NCBI RefSeq assembly: GCF_016834655.1
Contig: NZ_JAENHP010000014.1
Location: 124,001-188,000, forward strand
DNA from: Paractinoplanes ovalisporus
GTDB taxonomy: Bacteria > Actinomycetota > Actinomycetes > Mycobacteriales > Micromonosporaceae
Reading direction: 5' to 3'
Length of the DNA stretch: 64,000 nucleotides
Below are positions 26,393 to 35,450 of this stretch, in pieces; the first letter of the stretch is position 1; each line of letters opens with the position of its first letter. The position numbers and the translations under genes were made by a program. Below the pieces are notes generated by a model. It was not told where the DNA came from. It searched no databases and saw only the letters and a list, made by a program, of their open reading frames with translations.

Positions 26393-28537
26393 ATGCGAGC
26401 ACGGGAGGCGGACAGCGAGGGCTTCATCGAGCACGGCCAGGTGAAGATCCATTACGAGGTGCACGGCGACGGCGGGCCCACCATCCTGCTGATGCCGAGC
26501 TGGACGATCGTCGACGCGCAGACCTGGAAGATGCAGATTCCCTACCTGGCCCGGCATCACCGGGTGGTGGTGTACGACGGACCGGGCAACGGGCACTCCG
26601 ATCGACCGCTGCGGCCGGAGGCCTACCACCACACCACCCAGGTCGAGTACGCACTGCGCGTGCTGGACGCGACCGGCACCGATCGAGCGGTCGTGTGTGC
26701 CCTGTCGATGGCCGCCCGGTGGGCCCTCGAACTCGCCGCCGAGCATCCCGATCGGGTGCTGGGCATCGTCTCGATCGCCGGAGCGGTGCCGCTGCACGAA
26801 GCCGGGGACGGCGACGACAGCAAAGCGAAGTTTCTGGCTCCGGCCCCCGTCCTGCCGCGCTCGGCCGTGCCTGAACTCGGTCAGGACCCGCCGGCACATT
26901 GGGCGAAATGGAATCGGCAGTACTGGCTCGACCACTACGAGGACTTCGCCACCTTCTTCTTCGGACAGTGCTTCTCCGAGCCGTTCTCCACCAAGGCGAT
27001 CGAGGACGGCGTCCGGTGGGCCGGTGGGACCACGCCCCAGGTGCTGCTGACCGAGGCCGGCTCACCTCCGCCCAGCCCGGCCGACATCAAGGACTGGAGC
27101 GCCCGGCTGCGGTGTCCCGTGCTGCACCTGCACGGCAGCGACGACCGGATCGTCCCGGTGCGGGTCGGCGAGGAACTGGCCGAGATCACCGGCGGGCGGC
27201 TGGTCGTGCTGGAGGGGGCCGGACATGTGCCGGTCGCCGGCGACCCGGTGCGCTGCAACGTGCTCATCCACGAGTTCGCCGAAGGCCTGCGACCGCCGCG
27301 CCCGCTCCGGGAGAGCTGGAGCCGGTGGACCAACCGGCCGCGGCGGGTGCTCTATCTCAGTTCGCCGATCGGGCTCGGTCACGCCCGCCGCGACCTGGCG
27401 ATCGTCCGGGAGCTACGACGGCAGGTGCCGGACGTGCGGATCGACTGGCTCACCCAGCACCCGGTCAGCCAGGCCCTCAAGCGGGCCGGCGAGCGGGTGC
27501 ACCCGGCCGGCCGGTGGCTGGCCAGCGAGTCGGCGCACATCGAGAGCGAAGCGGCCGAGCACGACCTGCACTGTTTCCAGGCGCTGCGCCGGATGGACGA
27601 GATTCTGGTCGCCAACTTCATGGTCTTCCGTGACGTCGTGCGCGAGGAGGCGTACGACCTGGTCGTCGGCGACGAGGCCTGGGAGGTGGATCATTTCCTC
27701 TACGAGAATCCGGATCTCAAGCGTTTCCCGTACGCCTGGATGACCGATTTTGTGGGTCACCTGCCGATGCCGGACGGTGGCCGCCGGGAAGCGCTGCTCA
27801 CAGCCGACTACAACGCCGAGATGCTCGAGCACGTGGCACGATTCCCCCGGTTGCGGGACCGGGCGATCTTCGTCGGCGACCCGCAGGACATCGTGCCCGA
27901 CCGGTTCGGGGCCGACCTGCCGCACATCAGCGACTGGACGCGGGCCCACTTCAGCTTCTCCGGATATGTCACCGGGTTCGACCCGACGCCGTACGCCGAC
28001 CGCGCCGCCCTGCGTGAGCGGCTCGGCTACCGCCCCGACGAGCAGGTGTGCGTGGTGACCGTGGGCGGTTCGGGCGTCGGCGGACACCTGCTGCGCCGCG
28101 TGCTCGACGCGTACCCGGCCATCGCCCGGCGGACGCCGGGTCTGCGCATGGTGGTGGTCGCCGGGCCGCGCATCGACCCCGCGTCCCTGCCCGCCATGCC
28201 GGGGCTCGAGGTGCACGGCTACGTGCCGGACCTGCAGCAGCACCTGGCCGCCGCCGACCTCGCGATCGTTCAGGGCGGACTCACCACCTGCATGGAGCTG
28301 ACCGCCACCCGGCGGCCGTTCATCTACATCCCGTTACGCCATCACTACGAACAGAACTTCCATGTGGCGCACCGATTGCGCCGCTACGGGGCCGGACGCC
28401 GGCTCGACTACGCCGACCTCACCCCGGATCACCTGGCCGAGGTCGTCGCGGCCGAGATCGGCACCACCCCGGCCTACGAACCAGTCGCCGCCGACGGCGC
28501 CGCGCGCGCCGCGAGCCTGCTGGCCGAACTGTTGTGA
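26393..28537 (+). CDS. alpha/beta hydrolase - glycosyltransferase fusion
   Basis: This 714-residue protein joins two enzymes. Residues about 10-300 are an alpha/beta hydrolase (VVVYDGPGNGHSDRP, HLHGSDDRIVP, GAGHVPVAGDP). The nucleophile elbow reads CALSMAA, with Ser105 flanked by residues other than the usual glycines. From about 320 a GT-B glycosyltransferase begins with VLYLSSPIGLGHARRDLAIV (the GxGHxxR loop). It ends with AADLAIVQGGLTTCMELTAT and PFIYIPLRHHYEQN, a nucleotide-sugar lobe of the MGT/GT28 type. It might modify and glycosylate one small molecule, for instance a xenobiotic or lipid. The TetR control and the following methyltransferase fit a detoxification or small biosynthetic unit (inference). 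Confidence 0.75.
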   Translation: MRAREADSEGFIEHGQVKIHYEVHGDGGPTILLMPSWTIVDAQTWKMQIPYLARHHRVVVYDGPGNGHSDRPLRPEAYHHTTQVEYALRVLDATGTDRAVVCALSMAARWALELAAEHPDRVLGIVSIAGAVPLHEAGDGDDSKAKFLAPAPVLPRSAVPELGQDPPAHWAKWNRQYWLDHYEDFATFFFGQCFSEPFSTKAIEDGVRWAGGTTPQVLLTEAGSPPPSPADIKDWSARLRCPVLHLHGSDDRIVPVRVGEELAEITGGRLVVLEGAGHVPVAGDPVRCNVLIHEFAEGLRPPRPLRESWSRWTNRPRRVLYLSSPIGLGHARRDLAIVRELRRQVPDVRIDWLTQHPVSQALKRAGERVHPAGRWLASESAHIESEAAEHDLHCFQALRRMDEILVANFMVFRDVVREEAYDLVVGDEAWEVDHFLYENPDLKRFPYAWMTDFVGHLPMPDGGRREALLTADYNAEMLEHVARFPRLRDRAIFVGDPQDIVPDRFGADLPHISDWTRAHFSFSGYVTGFDPTPYADRAALRERLGYRPDEQVCVVTVGGSGVGGHLLRRVLDAYPAIARRTPGLRMVVVAGPRIDPASLPAMPGLEVHGYVPDLQQHLAAADLAIVQGGLTTCMELTATRRPFIYIPLRHHYEQNFHVAHRLRRYGAGRRLDYADLTPDHLAEVVAAEIGTTPAYEPVAADGAARAASLLAELL

Positions 28538-28566
28538 ACCCACCCATCCACTGTGCGAGGTTTTTG

Positions 28567-29622
28567 ATGAACCCGGAACTGATCGAACAGAACGTGAACC
28601 GCCTGCTCGGCGCCATGGTCGGCGCGGCCACTACGGCCATGGTGGCGGTCGGTGACCAGCTCGGGCTGTACCGGGCCCTGGCCGACGGTGGGCCGGCCAC
28701 GCCCGCGGAACTGGCCGGCCGCACCGGCACAACCCCCCGATACGTGAAAGAGTGGTTGTCCCAGCAGACCGCGGCCGGTTTTGTCACCTACGCCGCGCTC
28801 GACGGGCGGTACACGCTGCCCGCCGAGGCCGCCGCGGTGCTCGCCGTCGACGCCTCGCCCGCCTTCCTGGCCGGCGGCGCCACCATCACCCGTGGCTGGT
28901 TCGCCGGCATCGACCAGCTCACCGAGGCGTTCCGCACCGGCCGGGGCATTCCCTGGGACCAGCAGAACCCGGCGGTCTTCGAAGGCACGGAACGGTTCTT
29001 CCGCCCCGGCTACGCCGCCAACCTCACCACCGAATGGATCCCGGCGCTGCCTGGGGTCGCCGAACGGCTCGCCGCCGGCGGGCGGGTCGCCGACGTCGGC
29101 TGCGGCCACGGCGCGGCCGCCATCCTGCTGGCCCGCGCCTACCCGCAGGCGAGCATCCACGGCTACGACTTCCACGACCGCTCCATCGAGGTCGCTCGGC
29201 AGCGGGCCGCCGAGGCCGGCCTCGCCGACCGGATCCGTTTCGAGACGCTGGACGCGACCAGCTACCCGACCGACGGCTTCGACCTGATCTGCCTGCTGGA
29301 CACCCTGCACGATCTGGGCGACCCGGCCGCCGCGCTGGCTCACGCCCGCAAGGCGCTGACCGCCGACGGCACGGTCCTGGTCGTGGAGCCGCACGCGGCC
29401 GACGACTACGTCACCAACCTCGCCGCCCCGCTGGCCGCGCTCAGCTACGCCGCCTCCACCTTTCAGTGCACGCCGGCCGCCCTGGCCCAGCCCGGCGGCG
29501 TGGCACTGGGCGCCCAGGCCGGCCCGGCCGTGGTGCACCAACTGGCCACCGAGGCCGGCTTCAGCCGCTTCCGTCAGGTGACCGGGAACCCGGTCAACAT
29601 CGTCCTCGAACTCCGTCCATGA
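28567..29622 (+). CDS. SAM-dependent methyltransferase with winged-helix N-terminus
   Basis: The 351-residue protein starts at ATG 28567, 29 nt after the fusion gene, so it is probably in the same transcript. An N-terminal winged-helix dimerisation region (PATPAELAGRTGTTPRYVKEW) precedes the Rossmann methyltransferase domain. That domain has motif I VADVGCGHGAAAILLA, an acidic motif II (IHGYDFHDRSIE) and LICLLDTLHDLGDP. This layout is shared with Rv2258c-like methyltransferases. The substrate is unknown but may be the product of the adjacent hydrolase-glycosyltransferase. Confidence 0.8.
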   Translation: MNPELIEQNVNRLLGAMVGAATTAMVAVGDQLGLYRALADGGPATPAELAGRTGTTPRYVKEWLSQQTAAGFVTYAALDGRYTLPAEAAAVLAVDASPAFLAGGATITRGWFAGIDQLTEAFRTGRGIPWDQQNPAVFEGTERFFRPGYAANLTTEWIPALPGVAERLAAGGRVADVGCGHGAAAILLARAYPQASIHGYDFHDRSIEVARQRAAEAGLADRIRFETLDATSYPTDGFDLICLLDTLHDLGDPAAALAHARKALTADGTVLVVEPHAADDYVTNLAAPLAALSYAASTFQCTPAALAQPGGVALGAQAGPAVVHQLATEAGFSRFRQVTGNPVNIVLELRP

Positions 29623-29643
29623 CCACGTGACGAGCCGGTCCAA

Positions 29644-29669
29644 GGCGCCCGTCCTCAGGGCCGGGCGCC
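29644..29669. terminator. 8-bp stem-loop between convergent genes
   Basis: GGCGCCCG (29644-29651) pairs with CGGGCGCC (29662-29669). It spans the stop of the minus-strand acyl-CoA dehydrogenase and follows the methyltransferase stop by about 20 nt. Confidence 0.5.
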
Positions 29670-31577
29670 CGGCTTGTCCGGTGGGATGCGGCGACGGACG
29701 TCCTCGGCCGTGGACGGACCCGGCTCCCAGGCAGTGACCCACGGCCGATCGTCCTCGCGCGGCGCGACGATGCCCTCCTCCAGGAACCCGTAGCGGCCGT
29801 CGAGGACGCGCCGGGCCGCCCGCACGTCGATGGCGTCGTTGTTCGCCCAGAGGGCGGCGAACAGCGCGTCGATCCGCAGCCGGGCCTGTCGGCAGAACAG
29901 GTCGGCCAGCTCCACACCCTCGGGCCGTCGCTCCTGTTCGGCCCGGGCCCGCACGCACGCGGCGGACATCGCGTACAGCTCAGCCCCGATGTCGACCACC
30001 CGGCCGAGGAAGCCCTGCTTGTGCTCCAGCTTTCCCTGCCAGCGCGACATCGCATAGAACGTGGACCGGGCCAGCTTGCGCGAGGCGCGCTCGACGAAGC
30101 GCAGATGACCCGCGAGAAGCCCGAATTCGCCGTACGCCGAGGGTGCCTGACCACGGCCGACCGCGAGCGCCGGCAGCCACTTGGCATAGAACGCGCCCGC
30201 CCGGGCCCCGGCCCGGGCCTTGCGGCCGAGCCCGGCCTCCGGCTCGATGATGTCGCCGGCCACCGAGAGGTGCGCGTCGACCGCCTCGCGGGCGATGAGC
30301 AGGTGCATGATCTCGGTCGAGCCCTCGAAGATCCGGTTGATCCGCAGATCGCGCAGGAGCTGCTCGGCCTCGGCCCCGCGCTCGCCCCGGGCGGCCAGCG
30401 AGTCGGCCGTCTCATAGCCACGGCCGCCGCGGATCTGGATCAGCTCGTCGGCCGCCTGCCACGCCATCTCGCTGGCGAACAGCTTGACCAGGGCGGCCTC
30501 GATCCGGATGTCGTTGCGGTCGTCGTCGGCGATCGCGCAGCTCAGGTCGAGCATCGACTCCATGGCATAGGTGGTCGCGGCGATGAACGCGATCTTGCTC
30601 GCCACCGCCTCGTGCCGGCCCACCGGGCGGCCCCACTGCACCCGCTCGGCCGCCCATTCGCGGGCGATCACCAGCGCCCGCTTGCTGGCGCCGACGCACA
30701 TCGCGGGCAGCGACAGCCGGCCGGTGTTCAGTGTGGTCAGCGCGATCCGCAGACCCTTGCCGAGCCCGCCCACGACGTTGCCTTCGGGCACGAAGACGTC
30801 GTGGAACCGGGTCACGCTGTTCTCCAGCCCGCGCAGGCCCAGGAACGCGTTGCGCCGCTCCACGGTGATGCCCGGCGCATCGCCCTCGACGACGAAGGCG
30901 GTGATGCCCTGGCCGGGCACCCGGGCCATCACGACCAGCAGCGTGGCGACCGTGCCGTTGGTGGCCCAGAGCTTCACCCCGTTGAGCCGGAACCCGCCCT
31001 CGACCGGCTCGGCCACCGTGGCCAGGCGGGCCGGGTCGGATCCGACGTCGGGTTCGGTCAGCAGGAACGCCGAGACCTCGCCGGCCGCGAGCCGGGGCAG
31101 GAACTCCTTCTTCTGCTCGGGCGTCCCAAAGATCTTCAGCGGCTGCGGCACCCCGATCGACTGGTGCGCGGACAGCAGCGCCCCCGCGGCCGGGCTGACC
31201 GAGCCGATCATCGTCAGCGCCTTGCAGTACTGCAGGTTGGACAGGCCGAGCCCGCCGTACTCCCGGTCGATCTTCATGCCGAAGGCGCCGAGGCGGGCCA
31301 GGCCGTGGAAGACCTCGTCCGGGATGCGGGCCTCGCGCTCGATGCGGGCGCCGTCCACCTCGGAGCTGAGGTATTTCTCGAGCTCGGTGAGGAACTTGGC
31401 GGCCGCGGGCGCCGGCTCGGTCACCGGCCACGGATCGATCAGATCGAGCCGGAACCGGCCCAGGAACAACTCCTTGCCGAAGCTGGGCTTACGCCACTCG
31501 GTCTCGCGGGCGGCCTCGGCGACCTGCCGTGCCTGCTTCTCCGAGACTTGGGACTGTGCTGGCTGCGCTGCCGTCAC
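29655..31577 (-). CDS. acyl-CoA dehydrogenase family protein (large type)
   Basis: At 640 residues this is longer than classic acyl-CoA dehydrogenases (about 380-400). It has an N-terminal helical extension and a roughly 200-residue C-terminal helical domain, like the large FadE-type enzymes. FAD-binding blocks are visible: AFLLTEPDVGSDPARLATV, KLWATNGTVATLLVV and QIRGGRGYETADSLAARGE. The catalytic Glu lies in RIFEGSTEIMHLLIARE. It oxidises an acyl-CoA to the 2-enoyl-CoA with FAD. It stands alone on the minus strand, divergent from the condensation-domain gene, so membership in the nearby cluster is doubtful. Confidence 0.85.
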   Translation of the reverse strand: MTAAQPAQSQVSEKQARQVAEAARETEWRKPSFGKELFLGRFRLDLIDPWPVTEPAPAAAKFLTELEKYLSSEVDGARIEREARIPDEVFHGLARLGAFGMKIDREYGGLGLSNLQYCKALTMIGSVSPAAGALLSAHQSIGVPQPLKIFGTPEQKKEFLPRLAAGEVSAFLLTEPDVGSDPARLATVAEPVEGGFRLNGVKLWATNGTVATLLVVMARVPGQGITAFVVEGDAPGITVERRNAFLGLRGLENSVTRFHDVFVPEGNVVGGLGKGLRIALTTLNTGRLSLPAMCVGASKRALVIAREWAAERVQWGRPVGRHEAVASKIAFIAATTYAMESMLDLSCAIADDDRNDIRIEAALVKLFASEMAWQAADELIQIRGGRGYETADSLAARGERGAEAEQLLRDLRINRIFEGSTEIMHLLIAREAVDAHLSVAGDIIEPEAGLGRKARAGARAGAFYAKWLPALAVGRGQAPSAYGEFGLLAGHLRFVERASRKLARSTFYAMSRWQGKLEHKQGFLGRVVDIGAELYAMSAACVRARAEQERRPEGVELADLFCRQARLRIDALFAALWANNDAIDVRAARRVLDGRYGFLEEGIVAPREDDRPWVTAWEPGPSTAEDVRRRIPPDKPGARP

Positions 31578-31786
31578 GGCTACTCCCCCGGGTCTGGGCT
31601 CGCCGCCACGTTACCGACCAGTGTTACCTCCCGGTAGCAGCCTGTCGCATGCCGCGATTTCCTCCACACCGTCCGGCCCGCCACCGCCGGGAAGTTGCTG
31701 CATGGCGTCAACCTGCCAGAGGCAGTCCGTTGTCCCGGTCCGGAGCCGGTGTGAGGCTCCACCCATCGACGACGGGAGGACGGTCA

Positions 31787-33697
31787 GTGGTGGGAAGACC
31801 GGTGGAGCGGGTAGGTCCACTCGGCGGAGGCCAGCAGTGGGAGTGGTGGAAGCTGGTAATCGACTACCTCGAGAACGTGGTCGTCGAGTTCGTCCCCGAG
31901 GAGCCCCTGGACCTCCCGGAGGCCAGGCGCAGGGTCGAAGACCTGTTCACCCGGCACGAGGCTCTGCGGACGACGTTCGCCCTCGATGACGGCGGGACGC
32001 CGGTCCAGGTCGTGCACGCCCCGGGGCCGGTCACGATCGAGGTGTACGGCCCGGCGGAGGCCCCCACCGCGGGCGAGCTCGCCGCCACGCCGTTCACCCT
32101 GGAGAGCACAAACTTCACCCGGATGGTCGCGGTGCTCGACGACACGGGCGTACGGCGTTTGTTGCTGGTCGTGAACCACGCGCTGTTCGACGGGGCGAGC
32201 ACGGTGATCGTGCGGGACGAGCTGCGCGACGGCGGCGGGGGTGTGCCGGCGCGGCAGGCCGTGGACGCGGCCGAGGCCGAGCAGCAGTGGCTGGCGACGG
32301 AGGCGAGCCGGTCGACGTTCGAGTTCTGGCGGGAGGCGGTACGGCTGCTGCCCAACCGGCTGTTCGTCCCGGCCGAGGAGGACGTCTACCGGCACAACCG
32401 CACGTACTACTCCTCCGATCTGCTCGCCCCGGCGCTGATCCTGGCGGCGCGTCAGCTCTCGACGACGCCGGCCGTGGTGTACTCGGCCGCCGCGCACGCC
32501 TTGCTGGCCGCCCTGTCGGATTCGACGAGCACCGCGGTCTGGGAGCATTTCGCCGGGCGCGGCGTGCCGGACCGGCAGACAGTGGGCTGCTTCCACCGCA
32601 TGCTGCCGATCGTGCTCGACCTGTCCGACCAGCCGCCGTTCTCCGAGATCGTCGCCCGCCTCAAGAGCCGGACGCCAACGGCGCAGAGCCGTTACCGGGT
32701 GGGCTATCTGGGCCTGCGGGAGATCATGACCGCCGAGGAGGTCCGCCGCGGGGTGTCGTTCGGCGAGGGTACGGCGGTCAACTTCTTCCACACGGCGGAT
32801 CTGAGCGCCCTGCAGCAGCGCACGGATGACGAGCTGTGGGATCTGCTGTACGCCGGTGGGCCGACCGCGTGGCGCCCCGATCAGGAGCTCTTCACCGTCC
32901 CGGACCGCCGGGGTGGGGAGGCCTATCTGATGGCGGCCACCCACGGCACGACGATGGAGATGTACGCGAGCGTCAACTCCGCTGTGCTGGGGCCGCGGGA
33001 GGTGCGTGTGCTGCTCGCCGGTCCGGAGCGGATCCTGCGGCGGCTGCTGCTCGACGGCGATGTTCCGCTGAGCGACATCGCCGCCGACATCGCGGCCGGT
33101 ATCGCGGCGGAGCTGCCCGCCCCCGGCCCGCGGGTGACGCCACCGGGGGTACGGCGTGGTGTCGACCTGGTGGTGCCCGAGCGGGTCTCCGCCGTGCTGG
33201 CCGAGCATCCGGCGGTCGAGTCCGCTCACACCTGCGTGGTCGACGGTCGACTTGTCTCGTACGTCGTGGCACCCGACGGCGCCCGGGTGCAGGAGCTGCG
33301 CGACCACGTGCTGGGGGCCGTCCGCGCCAGCATCGCGGTGGTGTGCCCCGACCGCATTCTGCTCTGCCCGCGGGCCCCGCACGACCCGGCCGACCCGGCG
33401 CAGTGGGCCGCGGCCGCCGGCAGCGATGCCGGGGATTCTCAGGAGGGCGCTCCCAGCGCGACGGCCCACGCTGCCAGGGCCGCGCTCGCCGCGGCTGTGC
33501 GGGAGGAGATCGATGCCGGGCTGGAGCAGAACTTCGTCACCGCCGGCGGTTCGCTGCTGCGCGTCCCGGCCGTGCTGGAGCGGCTCGACCGGGCCGGCTT
33601 CGCGGGCCTGACCGCGACCGACTTCACCCGCCCGCTGCGGCTCGCCGGGCTGGCCGGCGAGCTGGCGGCGGCGAACCCGGAACGGATCCCGGCCTGA
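31787..33697 (+). CDS. stand-alone NRPS condensation domain with degenerate A/PCP tail
   Basis: The 636-residue protein begins at GTG 31787 after GGGAGGA (31774-31780). Residues 1-430 are a condensation domain: EARRRVEDLFTRHEALRTTF, then VVNHALFDGAS at 129-138. There the HHxxxDG motif keeps the second (catalytic) His131 and the DG but has Asn for the first His. The next part resembles the C-terminal subdomain of an adenylation domain (VSAVLAEHPAVESAHTCVVD, GRLVSYVVAPDG) but lacks the GK motif. The end looks like a carrier domain whose LGGxSL core is reduced to AGGSLL. It may form the amide or ester bond for the cluster in trans, since the NRPS protein encoded by 43237-45660 has only half a condensation domain (inference). 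Confidence 0.7.
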   Translation: MVGRPVERVGPLGGGQQWEWWKLVIDYLENVVVEFVPEEPLDLPEARRRVEDLFTRHEALRTTFALDDGGTPVQVVHAPGPVTIEVYGPAEAPTAGELAATPFTLESTNFTRMVAVLDDTGVRRLLLVVNHALFDGASTVIVRDELRDGGGGVPARQAVDAAEAEQQWLATEASRSTFEFWREAVRLLPNRLFVPAEEDVYRHNRTYYSSDLLAPALILAARQLSTTPAVVYSAAAHALLAALSDSTSTAVWEHFAGRGVPDRQTVGCFHRMLPIVLDLSDQPPFSEIVARLKSRTPTAQSRYRVGYLGLREIMTAEEVRRGVSFGEGTAVNFFHTADLSALQQRTDDELWDLLYAGGPTAWRPDQELFTVPDRRGGEAYLMAATHGTTMEMYASVNSAVLGPREVRVLLAGPERILRRLLLDGDVPLSDIAADIAAGIAAELPAPGPRVTPPGVRRGVDLVVPERVSAVLAEHPAVESAHTCVVDGRLVSYVVAPDGARVQELRDHVLGAVRASIAVVCPDRILLCPRAPHDPADPAQWAAAAGSDAGDSQEGAPSATAHAARAALAAAVREEIDAGLEQNFVTAGGSLLRVPAVLERLDRAGFAGLTATDFTRPLRLAGLAGELAAANPERIPA

Positions 33698-33704
33698 CAC
33701 CATG

Positions 33705-33737
33705 CCGCCGGCGCCCGGTTGAGCCGGGCGCCGGCGG
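33705..33737. terminator. perfect 14-bp stem-loop between convergent genes
   Basis: CCGCCGGCGCCCGG (33705-33718) pairs perfectly with CCGGGCGCCGGCGG (33724-33737) around the loop TTGAG. It lies between the condensation-domain gene and the LOG gene and ends 3 nt before the latter's stop. Confidence 0.8.
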
Positions 33738-33740
33738 TGT

Positions 33741-34334
33741 TCACACCGATCCGGCGACGGTGGTCAGCGCCAGCGGGTCGCCGGCCCCGAGCAGGCGTGC
33801 CACGGCATCGCCGGGATCCGTGGTGACCTCGACCATGGCCCGGTCGACCGGGCTGATGAACCCCTCGGCGAGCAGGTGGTCCAGCAGCAGGACAAGCGGC
33901 TGGAAAAATCCGCCGCCGTCCACCAGCACCACGGGTTTGCGGTGGATGCCGAGCTGATTCCAGGTCAGCACCTCCATCAGCTCGTCCAGTGTCCCGAGGC
34001 CACCGGGCAGGATCGCGAAGCCGTCGGCCAGGTCGTACATCGCCGCTTTCCGGTCGTGCATGGTCTCCACCACCACGACCTCGCCGGTGTGCAGATCCGG
34101 CCGCTCACGTTCGTAGAGCAGGGCCGGGATGACGCCGGTGACGGGTGCTCCGGCCGCACGGGCGCCGGCCGCGACCGCTCCCATCACACCCACTTCGCCG
34201 GCGCCGTAGACGAGCGCGGCGCCGGCCCGGCCGAGGGCCTCGCCGAACGTGTACGCCTCGTCGAGGTACCGGCGGCCGACGCCGGGGCGCGCCCCGCAGA
34301 ACACGGCAATCGACGTCGTCGGTCTTTCGGGCAC
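33741..34334 (-). CDS. LOG family protein (nucleotide 5'-monophosphate phosphoribohydrolase)
   Basis: The product is 197 residues from GTG 34334, with GAGGAGA about 4 nt upstream. A longer frame exists above it, but that stretch contains the preceding terminator. The Rossmann start SIAVFCGARPGVGRRYLDEA is followed by the signature PGGLGTLDELMEVLTWNQLG (PGGxGTxxE). This is the active-site motif of lonely-guy enzymes, which release free base from cytokinin-type nucleoside monophosphates. The size is normal for the family. It sits between two strong stem-loops, so it is probably transcribed separately from the long operon upstream. Confidence 0.85.
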   Translation of the reverse strand: MPERPTTSIAVFCGARPGVGRRYLDEAYTFGEALGRAGAALVYGAGEVGVMGAVAAGARAAGAPVTGVIPALLYERERPDLHTGEVVVVETMHDRKAAMYDLADGFAILPGGLGTLDELMEVLTWNQLGIHRKPVVLVDGGGFFQPLVLLLDHLLAEGFISPVDRAMVEVTTDPGDAVARLLGAGDPLALTTVAGSV

Positions 34335-34363
34335 AGCGTCTCCTCGTGAAAGTCCAGGGGTGT

Positions 34364-34395
34364 CCCGGTGCCGGAACGCATGTTCCGGCACCGGG
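34364..34395 (-). terminator. perfect 14-bp stem-loop ending the long biosynthetic operon
   Basis: CCCGGTGCCGGAAC (34364-34377) pairs perfectly with GTTCCGGCACCGGG (34382-34395) around the loop GCAT, starting 5 nt past the stop of the Gfo/Idh/MocA gene. It is the likely 3' end of the minus-strand operon and also lies in the leader of the LOG gene. Confidence 0.75.
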
Positions 34396-34400
34396 GCGGA

Positions 34401-35426
34401 TCACCGGCCGGGAAGGGCCTTGTCGTACAGCGACAGCACCGTTGCGAGCGTGCCGACGGCGTCGTCCGCGGACGTCAACATGGGCGTTCCCCCGGCGACG
34501 GCCCGGCCGAAGTCCGCGATCTGGCGGCGGTGCGAGACGCCGTAGTACGCGACGCCGGGCGGCTCCTCGGCGAGGGAGTCGGCGCGATGCTTCTGCGCTG
34601 CCTGCACCAGGGCGTCCGGTCCGTCGCACCCGAGCAGCCGGCCCGGATGGTCGAGGTCGAACGCGACCGAGCCCCGCTGCCCGACGACGTCGATGCGGGT
34701 CTTCCAGGCCACCGGGCTCGCGACGGTCACGGACAGGGTCACCGGCGCGTCGCCCGCGGCGAGCAGCCCGCTGATCGTCTCCTCGGTCTCGATCACCCCC
34801 GCGAGGGCGTGCGTGGTGGCCGCCGCGGCCTGCACGGTCAGATCCCCGCAGATCCAGCGCACCGCGTCCAGGCAGTGGTAGCCCTGGTTGATGAGCGCCG
34901 ATCCGCCCTCACCGGCCCAGGTCCCGCGCCAGTAGCTGTCCCGGTAGTACTCCGGCGCTCGATGCGCCTGCAGGGCCGCCGACACCGACACCAGGTCACC
35001 GAGCAGGCCGGCGCGGAACCATTCGCGGACCGCCAGCACCACCGGGTCGTACCGGTGCTGCGCCACCACCGACAGGACCAGCCCCCGAGCCCGGGCCAGG
35101 GCGACGAGCTCCCGGGCCTCGGCGACGTCCAGGCAGATGGGCTTCTCCACCAGGACGTGCTTCCCGGCATTCAGGGCCGAGCGGACGACGGCCGCGTGCT
35201 GGGCGTGGTCCACGGCCACCGAGACCGAGGTGATCGTCTCGTCGGCCAGCACGTCGGCGAGGTCCCGGGTCCAGCGGGGGATCCCGTGTTCCTTGGCGAA
35301 GACCTCCACCGCGGCGTCCCGGTCGCACGCGACCTCGACGGCCCAGCCCGGCACCTGCCCGAAGCCGTCGGCGTGGTTGGGGGCGACCCGGCCGCACCCG
35401 ATGATGGCGTGGCGATACGTCGTCAT
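34401..35426 (-). CDS. Gfo/Idh/MocA family NAD(P)-dependent oxidoreductase
   Basis: This 341-residue protein has the N-terminal Rossmann start HAIIGCGRVAPNHADGF and the family signature KHVLVEKPICLDVAEARELV, whose EKP lysine is catalytic. The C-terminal beta-sheet domain includes GGSALINQGYHCLDAVRWI, where the His acts with the lysine. These enzymes oxidise or reduce hydroxyls on sugars, inositols and related polyols. As the last gene of the biosynthetic operon, 24 nt after the SDR gene, it may act on a sugar-like or polyol part of the product (inference). Confidence 0.85.
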   Translation of the reverse strand: MTTYRHAIIGCGRVAPNHADGFGQVPGWAVEVACDRDAAVEVFAKEHGIPRWTRDLADVLADETITSVSVAVDHAQHAAVVRSALNAGKHVLVEKPICLDVAEARELVALARARGLVLSVVAQHRYDPVVLAVREWFRAGLLGDLVSVSAALQAHRAPEYYRDSYWRGTWAGEGGSALINQGYHCLDAVRWICGDLTVQAAAATTHALAGVIETEETISGLLAAGDAPVTLSVTVASPVAWKTRIDVVGQRGSVAFDLDHPGRLLGCDGPDALVQAAQKHRADSLAEEPPGVAYYGVSHRRQIADFGRAVAGGTPMLTSADDAVGTLATVLSLYDKALPGR

Positions 35427-35450
35427 GCCGCTCTCCGATCCCGTGCGCGC

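Noticed and set aside
29655..31577. Large acyl-CoA dehydrogenase as part of the extender-unit pathway.
   Set aside because: The cassette already has its own FkbI-like enzyme. This one is of the large FadE type, lies on its own and is separated by terminators, so a lipid-metabolism role is simpler.
31610..31628. Direct repeat GTTACC with 13-nt period between the acyl-CoA dehydrogenase and condensation-domain genes.
   Set aside because: Two six-base copies are too short to call an operator, and they do not form an inverted repeat.
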